NCBI GenBank assembly: GCA_900319375.1
Contig: ONOI01000007.1
Span: forward strand, 1-46,328
DNA from: an uncultured Bacteroidales bacterium
GTDB taxonomy: Bacteria; Bacteroidota; Bacteroidia; Bacteroidales; UBA932
Reading direction: 5' to 3'
DNA length: 46,328 nucleotides
Under the pieces are notes generated by a model. The model was not told the DNA's origin, did not search any database, and was given only the letters and a program-made list of their open reading frames with translations. Numbering within the stretch: the stretch's first letter is position 1; the number at the start of each line of letters is the position of its first letter. The position numbers and the translations under genes are program-made. Positions 41,341 through 46,328 of this stretch are shown piece by piece.

Positions 41341-41837
41341 TTTGCCAATTCTTGAACGCTCTCCATCGGAATCTTACCAAAGAAACAGATCAGGGAACAA
41401 TTGTCTGGAGAATAAAGAATGACGTCTTTTACGACATTTTTCTTTTCGTCGTAATCGCCGTATATACTCAGTCGCTCTCCATCGTCGCTGGCTTCCATCA
41501 GTAATTCTGTGCCCTTGAGCAGGCGATTTATCTTACTCGTAATTTCTTCACGTACCGAGGCGGGGCTGTCTTCATATTCCAGGATGGACATTCCATTTAC
41601 CCAGCGGCTGACCTTTCTGAATTCCTTTATGCCGGGATCGTCTGCCCCTGCGATTGAAATGAAGCCTTTAAGCGCTCCGGTAGCCAATCCGCCAAGATGG
41701 AGTACCTCTACCTCTTCATAGTCGCGGCAATCCTTGATAAATGATTTCAATCGGGCTCGGGTAAGCGGCGAAGCTGCGGAAGCAATGCCCGTCATAAAGG
41801 CAAAAACAATAAGAGTAAGCAGGATGCGTTTTTTCAT
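41337..41837 (-). CDS. DUF4252 secreted protein (first copy)
   Basis: A 166-residue protein with a signal peptide (MKKRILLTLIVFAFMTGIASAA), then the DUF4252 domain (VEVLHLGGLATGALKG; LSIYGDYDEKKNVVKDVILYS; CSLICFFGKIPME). It is the first gene of the operon DUF4252 - sigma - anti-sigma - DUF4252. The two DUF4252 copies differ widely, so they are likely old paralogues. Having such a protein translationally coupled to a sigma factor suggests a sensing or regulated-product role. Confidence 0.9.
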   Translation of the reverse strand: MKKRILLTLIVFAFMTGIASAASPLTRARLKSFIKDCRDYEEVEVLHLGGLATGALKGFISIAGADDPGIKEFRKVSRWVNGMSILEYEDSPASVREEITSKINRLLKGTELLMEASDDGERLSIYGDYDEKKNVVKDVILYSPDNCSLICFFGKIPMESVQELAK

Positions 41838-41894
41838 TTTTTAGTAGCTTTTCCCCTATAAGACGAAAATAAGCAAAAAATGTTAACAACCGGG

Positions 41895-41933
41895 TAAAAA
41901 AATCGTACCCCCTGTCCGCAGGCAGAGGGTACG
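41895..41933 (-). terminator. Rho-independent terminator of lgt
   Basis: On the minus strand CGTACCC ... GGGTACG forms a seven-base stem and is followed by ATTTTTTT. It ends the lgt transcript in the 112-base gap before the DUF4252 operon. Confidence 0.8.
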
Positions 41934-41949
41934 TTTATGATTAAAGCTA

Positions 41950-42840
41950 TTAATTCAGCGGTTTCGCGTAGTGAGTAGGCTCTTTTTTAGTCGGTTTTGG
42001 AGTCTCGCGGATAATCTTTGAGGGCTTTCCGCTGCGTACGCTCAGTATCCAGATTACGATACCGGCGATGATGAACGGAATGCTGAGCATATGGCCCATA
42101 TTGATCACTACGTCTCCGATGTGGAAGAGGGTGACTGAAGGAGCTTTTGTGAACTCGAGCAGGAAGCGGCTTCCAAAACAGAAAGTAAGGAAGATGCCGA
42201 GATACTCTCCGCGGAACATCTTGTCGTTCTTCTTGTTGTAAAGGAAGAGAAGTACCAGTCCGAGGATTATGTAGCTGATAGCCTCATAGAGCATCGTAGG
42301 GTGTTTCGGAAGCGGATCTCCCGAGCGCTCGAAAATAACTCCCCAGGGAAGGGTAGTATGGTATCCGTAGATCTCGGAATTGAAGAAATTACCGATACGG
42401 ATGCAGGCGCCGGCAAAGCAGATGATGATCACGAGCTTATCCAGAATCCAGAGGAGATCGAAGCCTTCTTTCTTGCCGTATTTATTTGTGTACCACCACA
42501 TTGCGAGGATAATACCGATCGCTCCGCCGTGGCTTGCGAGGCCGCCCTTCCAGGGCATGAAGACCTCGCCGAAACCCTGCCATGTCCCGAAATAGTAAGC
42601 GGGATCATAGAAGAGGCAGTGGCCGAGGCGGGCGCCTACGATAACTGCGATAAGCATCGAGTAAAGAAGCGGATCGAGGATTTGTTCGCTCACTCCCTCG
42701 CGGCGGTAGAAATTGCGAAGGATATAGATGCCGTAGATGAATCCTGATACGAACAGAAGGGAGTACCATCTGATCTGAAGGGGGCCCAGATGAATAAGCA
42801 CCGGGTCGATGTTCCAATGTATTGCGAGTAAATCTAGCAT
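41950..42840 (-). CDS. lgt: Prolipoprotein diacylglyceryl transferase (Lgt)
   Basis: A 296-residue inner-membrane protein with about seven helices. The Lgt signatures GGLASHGGAIGIILAMWWY and RIGNFFNSEIYG hold the conserved His and the Lgt Arg/Asn residues. It adds diacylglycerol to the lipobox Cys of lipoproteins, of which this window encodes many. Its transcript has a TATATTTG element (42860-42867) 19 bases before the ATG, with a short leader. Confidence 0.97.
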   Translation of the reverse strand: MLDLLAIHWNIDPVLIHLGPLQIRWYSLLFVSGFIYGIYILRNFYRREGVSEQILDPLLYSMLIAVIVGARLGHCLFYDPAYYFGTWQGFGEVFMPWKGGLASHGGAIGIILAMWWYTNKYGKKEGFDLLWILDKLVIIICFAGACIRIGNFFNSEIYGYHTTLPWGVIFERSGDPLPKHPTMLYEAISYIILGLVLLFLYNKKNDKMFRGEYLGIFLTFCFGSRFLLEFTKAPSVTLFHIGDVVINMGHMLSIPFIIAGIVIWILSVRSGKPSKIIRETPKPTKKEPTHYAKPLN

Positions 42841-42859
42841 ATCAAATCACTTTGAAATG

Positions 42860-42867
42860 CAAATATA
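42860..42867 (-). promoter_or_regulatory. TATATTTG -7 element for lgt
   Basis: Exact TAnnTTTG on the minus strand, 19 bases before the ATG at 42840, divergent from the efflux operon. Confidence 0.65.
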
Positions 42868-42880
42868 AACAAAATCTCCT

Positions 42881-42888
42881 TATCTTTG
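42881..42888 (+). promoter_or_regulatory. TATCTTTG -7 element for the efflux operon
   Basis: Exact TAnnTTTG, 64 bases before the tolC-like ATG. It precedes the structured leader at 42892-42933. Confidence 0.65.
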
Positions 42889-42891
42889 GGC

Positions 42892-42933
42892 CGCTTCGCG
42901 CCTGCGCGCAGGCACAATAATTGCAACGAAGCG
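42892..42933 (+). promoter_or_regulatory. Structured leader element before the efflux operon
   Basis: Outer stem CGCTTCG (42892-42898) with CGAAGCG (42927-42933) encloses a perfect 14-base palindrome GCCTGCGCGCAGGC (42900-42913). The structure fills most of the 60-base leader and ends 19 bases before the ATG, so it could control translation or act as a protein-binding site. It could also be a cruciform-prone operator. No known riboswitch class was recognised. Confidence 0.5.
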
Positions 42934-42952
42934 CGCGATTTATTAGTGTATT

Positions 42953-44395
42953 ATGATCGTTTTGATTAGTATGATGGCTCTGGCCGCCCCGCAGGTAGAT
43001 ACCGTCCAGGCGCAGCAGAAGCCTACTGAGATTACCCTCGAACAGGCGCTGCAGATAGCGCTCAGCGAAAACATATCCGTAAAGGTAGCGGACAAAGAGA
43101 TTGAAAGGGCGCAATATGCGAAGAAAGGCTCTTATGCCGCCCTCTTCCCTAAGGTAGACGGTTCCGCTTCGTTCCAGAGAACTATCGAAAAGCAGGTTAT
43201 GTACATGGACTTCGATATGTCCAGCATAATGGGCGGCGCAGGTGCTGGCGCAGGCGCCGGATCCGGCAGCGGCTCTGGCTCTGGCTCCGGTTCTGGCAGC
43301 GGCTCCAGTTCGAGCAGTTCCGGCGGATCGAAGAAAGGAATCGAAGTCGGCCGTTGGAATTCGTTCTCTGCCGGAGTAAGCGCCTCGATGCCGCTTATCA
43401 ACTTCCAGCTCTGGGAATCCCTCAAGCTCAGCGGAAACGACGTCGAGCTTGCGGTCGAAAAGGCCCGCAGCAGCCGTCTCGAAATGGTAACCCAGGTAAA
43501 ACAGGCCTATTATCAGGTACTCTTCGCAAAAGAAGCGGCCAAAGCATATAAAGAAGTCTACGAAAACGCCCTCGCAAACAGCGAAAAGATCAAGATGAGA
43601 CACGAAGCCCAGAAAGCTTCCGACCTCGAACTTGCCCGCGCGCTTACTACCCTCGCAAACGCAATCCCGAATATGTACGATTCCGAGAATGCGGTCGATC
43701 TTGCGCTCTGGCAGCTGAAGGCCGTGATGGGAGTCGACCTTGACCTTAAGATAGACACTAAAGGCGAGCTCCACGACTATGCCGAGGAGATGACAGTCCT
43801 GTACGGCGAGAACGAACTCAGCCTCGAGAACAACAGTACTATGCGCCAGCTTGAGCTCCAGGCCTCCCAGGTTGCATCCGCAATAAAGACCAGCAAGTAC
43901 GCCAATCTCCCGAGTCTTGCCGTAGGCTTTACCTACCAGTACAGCGCGATGGCCAACGACTTCGACTTCTCGAACTACAACTGGACACCTTACTCATTTG
44001 TAGGTCTTACGCTCAACATCCCTATCTTCGCCGGCGGTCAGCGCTATCATCAGATCAAGACCGCGAAACTGCAGGCAGAAGAGTTGGATATCCAGAAACT
44101 CGAGACCGAAAGGCGCCTCAGGATAGCTATCCGCCAGAGCCTCAACACGATGGAAACCGCTATGCGCAGCTTCGACGCTGCGGACGCGGCCCTAGAGGCT
44201 TCCCGCAAGTCCTACGACATTACTCTCGCCTCCTACGAGATAGGCGGAAGCACCCTCACAGATCTCAACGACGCTCAGCTGGCCCTTACCCAGGCCCAGC
44301 TTACCGCCGGTCAGTCCATCTTCAATTACCTTTCGGCAAAGGCCAGCCTCGAAGGCACCCTCGGCAACGATTTCCTCGAAGAAAACAAGAAATAA
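42953..44395 (+). CDS. TolC-family outer-membrane efflux protein with Gly/Ser insert
   Basis: A 480-residue outer-membrane factor: signal-like N-terminus (MIVLISMMALAAPQ, unusual in lacking Lys/Arg), two TolC repeats of coiled-coil helices and strands (ITLEQALQIALSENISVKVAD; GSTLTDLNDAQLALTQAQL). Between the first strand pair, residues 94-127 are almost only Gly, Ala and Ser, a low-complexity insert. An upstream in-frame TAG shows the frame cannot extend. It is the first gene of a tripartite RND operon and forms the exit duct. Confidence 0.9.
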   Translation: MIVLISMMALAAPQVDTVQAQQKPTEITLEQALQIALSENISVKVADKEIERAQYAKKGSYAALFPKVDGSASFQRTIEKQVMYMDFDMSSIMGGAGAGAGAGSGSGSGSGSGSGSGSSSSSSGGSKKGIEVGRWNSFSAGVSASMPLINFQLWESLKLSGNDVELAVEKARSSRLEMVTQVKQAYYQVLFAKEAAKAYKEVYENALANSEKIKMRHEAQKASDLELARALTTLANAIPNMYDSENAVDLALWQLKAVMGVDLDLKIDTKGELHDYAEEMTVLYGENELSLENNSTMRQLELQASQVASAIKTSKYANLPSLAVGFTYQYSAMANDFDFSNYNWTPYSFVGLTLNIPIFAGGQRYHQIKTAKLQAEELDIQKLETERRLRIAIRQSLNTMETAMRSFDAADAALEASRKSYDITLASYEIGGSTLTDLNDAQLALTQAQLTAGQSIFNYLSAKASLEGTLGNDFLEENKK

Positions 44396-44397
44396 CA

Positions 44398-45417
44398 ATG
44401 AATATAAAGTCAGCAGCGCTGCTCCTCGCAGCATCAACTATCACCCTCCTTTCCTGCGGTCCCCGCAAGCAGGCGACAACTGAGGTGAAGGAAGTCATCC
44501 CCAACGTAAAAACAACGGTTACTGCTAACCAGAAAGTCTCGGTAGACAATACCTATTCGGTGACTCTCCAGGCCTACGCCGTCAACAACATAGCTCCTCA
44601 GACAGCTGGCCGTATCGTCAGCATCAAGGCTGAGATCGGCGACAACGTCCGCAAGGGCCAGGTCCTCGCAGAGATGGAGCGCACCAACCTCGACCAGGCC
44701 GAACTCCAGTTAAAGAATGCAGAGAGCGAATATACTCGCACAAAAGCCCTCTACGAGAAGGGCGGAGTCTCGAAATCAGACTTCGAGGCCGTAGAGCTTA
44801 ACTACAAAGTCAGGAAGAGCGCCTACCAGAATCTGAAGGAAAACACCATTCTCAAGAGCCCGCTCGACGGAGTCGTCACCGCCCGTAACTATGACCAGGG
44901 CGATATGTATGCGATGGCCTCCCCGATTTTCATGGTCCAGCAGATCAACCCCCTCAAGGCCCTTGTCTCCATTTCCGAGAAAGACTACTCGCTCCTTAAG
45001 AAGGGCGTGAAGGCCGAGATAGTTACCGAGGCCCTGCCCGGCAAGACCTTTTCCGGTCAGGTGGCCCTCATTCACCCTACCATCGATCCCGCAACACATA
45101 CGGTTACAGCAGAAATCAACATCCCCAACGCTTCGCGTGAGCTCCGCCCGGGGATGTACGGCAACGCCAGGGTCATCTTCGGCAGCGCCAACCGCATCCT
45201 CATCCCTGACTACTCGATCGTAAAGCAGCAGGGCTCCGGGGTCAAGACGGTGTTCGTGCTTGAGGAAGACAGTACTGTCAGCGTAAGGGTTATCGAGCTC
45301 GGACGCCATCTCGGCGGCAATTACGAAGTCCTTAGCGGCCTCAAGGAAGGCGAAACGATAGTAATCAGCGGCCATGGCGCTCTGCGCAGCGGCACCAAAG
45401 TCAATGTTATTCAGTAA
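44398..45417 (+). CDS. RND efflux periplasmic adaptor (HlyD/AcrA type), lipoprotein
   Basis: A 339-residue adaptor: lipoprotein signal ending ITLLSC (Cys19), split lipoyl/barrel domain (RIVSIKAEIGDNVRKGQVLAEMERTNLDQAELQLKNAE and later SPLDGVVTARNYDQGDMYA), a short coiled hairpin (TRTKALYEKGGVSKSDFEAVELNYK), and the beta-barrel (GQVALIHPTIDPATHTVTAEINI). It links the inner-membrane pump to the outer duct. The stop shares one base with the permease start (TAATG). Confidence 0.93.
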   Translation: MNIKSAALLLAASTITLLSCGPRKQATTEVKEVIPNVKTTVTANQKVSVDNTYSVTLQAYAVNNIAPQTAGRIVSIKAEIGDNVRKGQVLAEMERTNLDQAELQLKNAESEYTRTKALYEKGGVSKSDFEAVELNYKVRKSAYQNLKENTILKSPLDGVVTARNYDQGDMYAMASPIFMVQQINPLKALVSISEKDYSLLKKGVKAEIVTEALPGKTFSGQVALIHPTIDPATHTVTAEINIPNASRELRPGMYGNARVIFGSANRILIPDYSIVKQQGSGVKTVFVLEEDSTVSVRVIELGRHLGGNYEVLSGLKEGETIVISGHGALRSGTKVNVIQ

Positions 45418-46328
45418 TGAGCATCTACCGCAGCGCAGTCAATAAACCGGTCACGACGGCCCTCGTGTTCGTCGTGTTCGTGATCTTCGGCGTCTATTCG
45501 CTGCTGAAGACCAGCATCGCGCAGTTCCCGGAATTCGAGAGCAACACCATCATGGTGATGTCTTCCTATCCCGGCGCGAGCGCGGAAGATATCGAAAACA
45601 ACCTTACCAAGGTCCTGGAAAACGCCCTGAACGGCGTGTCAGACCTGAAGGAACTTACTTCCAATTCCAAGGAGAACATCAGTCTGCTGACTCTGACGTT
45701 CAACTATGGAACTGATATCGAAGAGGCTACCAACAACGTCCGCGACAAGCTTGATATGGTCAGCTCGGTCCTCCCCGATGGGGCGAGCCTGCCGACCATA
45801 TTCAAGTTCAGCGCGGACGATATGCCTATTATGATCCTTTCGGCCACGGCAGACGAGTCGCTGCCCGGCCTGGACAAGATCCTCGACGACAGGCTGGCGA
45901 CCCCGCTGGCCCGTGTGACCGGAGTCGGAACCATCTCTGTGGCCGGTGCCCCGACCCGTGAGATCCAGGTCTACTGCGACCCCAACAAGCTTCAGGCATA
46001 CGGACTTACTGTCAGTACCATCGCCCAGATAATAGCTGCAGAAAACCGCAATATCCCTTCGGGAAATATCGATGTGGGCTCCGATACCTACACCCTCCGT
46101 GTACAGAAAGAGTTTACATCGCCGCAGGAAATGCTTGACATCGTCGTCAGCAACCAGGGCGGCAAGGTGGTGTATCTGCGAGATGTTGCGACCCTTCGCG
46201 ACGGCAATCAGGAGCGCGAGCAGGAATCCTACACCAACGGCCGACGCAGCGCCCGTATCATCATCCAGAAGCAGAGCGGCGCAAATACAGTCGACGTTAT
46301 CAGAAACGTAAAGAAGCAGCTCGTGAAG
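45417..46328 (+). CDS. RND efflux permease (AcrB/HAE1 type), truncated by the window end
   Basis: The frame is open from the ATG at 45417 to the window edge (304 residues). It begins with a basic N-terminus and helix 1 (TTALVFVVFVIFGVYSLL), then the porter subdomains PN1/PN2 (FESNTIMVMSSYPGASAEDIENNLTKVLENALNGV; ATPLARVTGVGTISVAGAPTREIQVYCDP; LRDVATLRDGNQEREQESYTNGRR). This is the start of a roughly 1000-residue proton-driven inner-membrane exporter. It overlaps the adaptor stop by one base. The substrate is unknown; drugs, bile salts or dyes are usual. Confidence 0.94.
   Translation, partial: MSIYRSAVNKPVTTALVFVVFVIFGVYSLLKTSIAQFPEFESNTIMVMSSYPGASAEDIENNLTKVLENALNGVSDLKELTSNSKENISLLTLTFNYGTDIEEATNNVRDKLDMVSSVLPDGASLPTIFKFSADDMPIMILSATADESLPGLDKILDDRLATPLARVTGVGTISVAGAPTREIQVYCDPNKLQAYGLTVSTIAQIIAAENRNIPSGNIDVGSDTYTLRVQKEFTSPQEMLDIVVSNQGGKVVYLRDVATLRDGNQEREQESYTNGRRSARIIIQKQSGANTVDVIRNVKKQLVK

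Noticed and set aside
43232-43333. Short repeated units as a CRISPR or direct repeat array
   Set aside because: Units are six bases, contiguous and in frame within a protein; there are no spacers.
42842-43774. Open frame (310 residues) on the minus strand across the efflux leader and TolC gene
   Set aside because: Covers the divergent promoter region and the Gly/Ser repeat; no family resemblance and would conflict with the TolC frame.

Overview
The window is a gene-dense, almost fully coding piece of a chromosome from a member of the Bacteroidota, most likely an anaerobic, gut-type Bacteroidales. The evidence is the repeated promoter element TAnnTTTG upstream of many genes, frequent ECF sigma/anti-sigma pairs, DUF4252, DUF4271 and DUF2723 proteins, a two-subunit transketolase, a C10 (streptopain-type) peptidase, a GH43 lipoprotein and an oxygen-independent ribonucleotide reductase (nrdDG). 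No phage, transposase, CRISPR array or rRNA was seen. I could not assign a genus.

Layout. 1-6.2 kb: a membrane-protein tail, a cyclophilin lipoprotein, a hicAB toxin-antitoxin pair, comM, tsaE, an unknown lipoprotein, then a queuosine unit (yhhQ transporter plus queF) preceded by a candidate preQ1-I riboswitch. 6.2-12.2 kb: a glycosyltransferase, then an AT-richer seven-gene minus-strand operon that starts with an ECF sigma factor and a membrane anti-sigma-like protein and continues with secreted proteins, a C10 cysteine protease lipoprotein, an unknown lipoprotein and two barrel-like proteins. 12.2-16.6 kb: an EnvC-like murein hydrolase activator with a TPR protein, divergent from a second ECF sigma factor and an unusual protein with an inner-membrane anchor and a barrel-like C-terminus. 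16.6-20.3 kb: nrdG and nrdD, an intergenic region with two inverted perfect DnaA boxes, and a phosphopantetheinyl transferase. 20.3-28.2 kb: mdh, an FAD-dependent lipoprotein, an acyltransferase, an acyl-ACP thioesterase, a LolD-type ATPase, split transketolase, tRNA-Pro(TGG) and a SUI1/YciH protein. 28.2-33 kb: tatC, a short tatA, lepA, yidD, rnpA, hemD and a DUF4271 protein. 33-38.3 kb: a giant DUF2723 membrane protein, an RlmI-like methyltransferase and pgk. 38.4-46.3 kb: a GH43 glycosidase, a third ECF sigma system flanked by two DUF4252 proteins, lgt, and a tripartite RND efflux operon cut by the window edge.

Recurring themes. Operons are tightly packed, with ATGA or TAATG junctions. Three convergent gene pairs end on the same shared CTAA tetramer. 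Several genes carry the TAnnTTTG element only 4-7 bases before the start codon, which suggests leaderless or nearly leaderless transcripts. The most system-like novelty is the sigma-factor-led protease operon at 7.4-12.2 kb. The clearest regulatory novelties are the riboswitch at 4974-5002 and the inverted DnaA-box pair upstream of nrdD.
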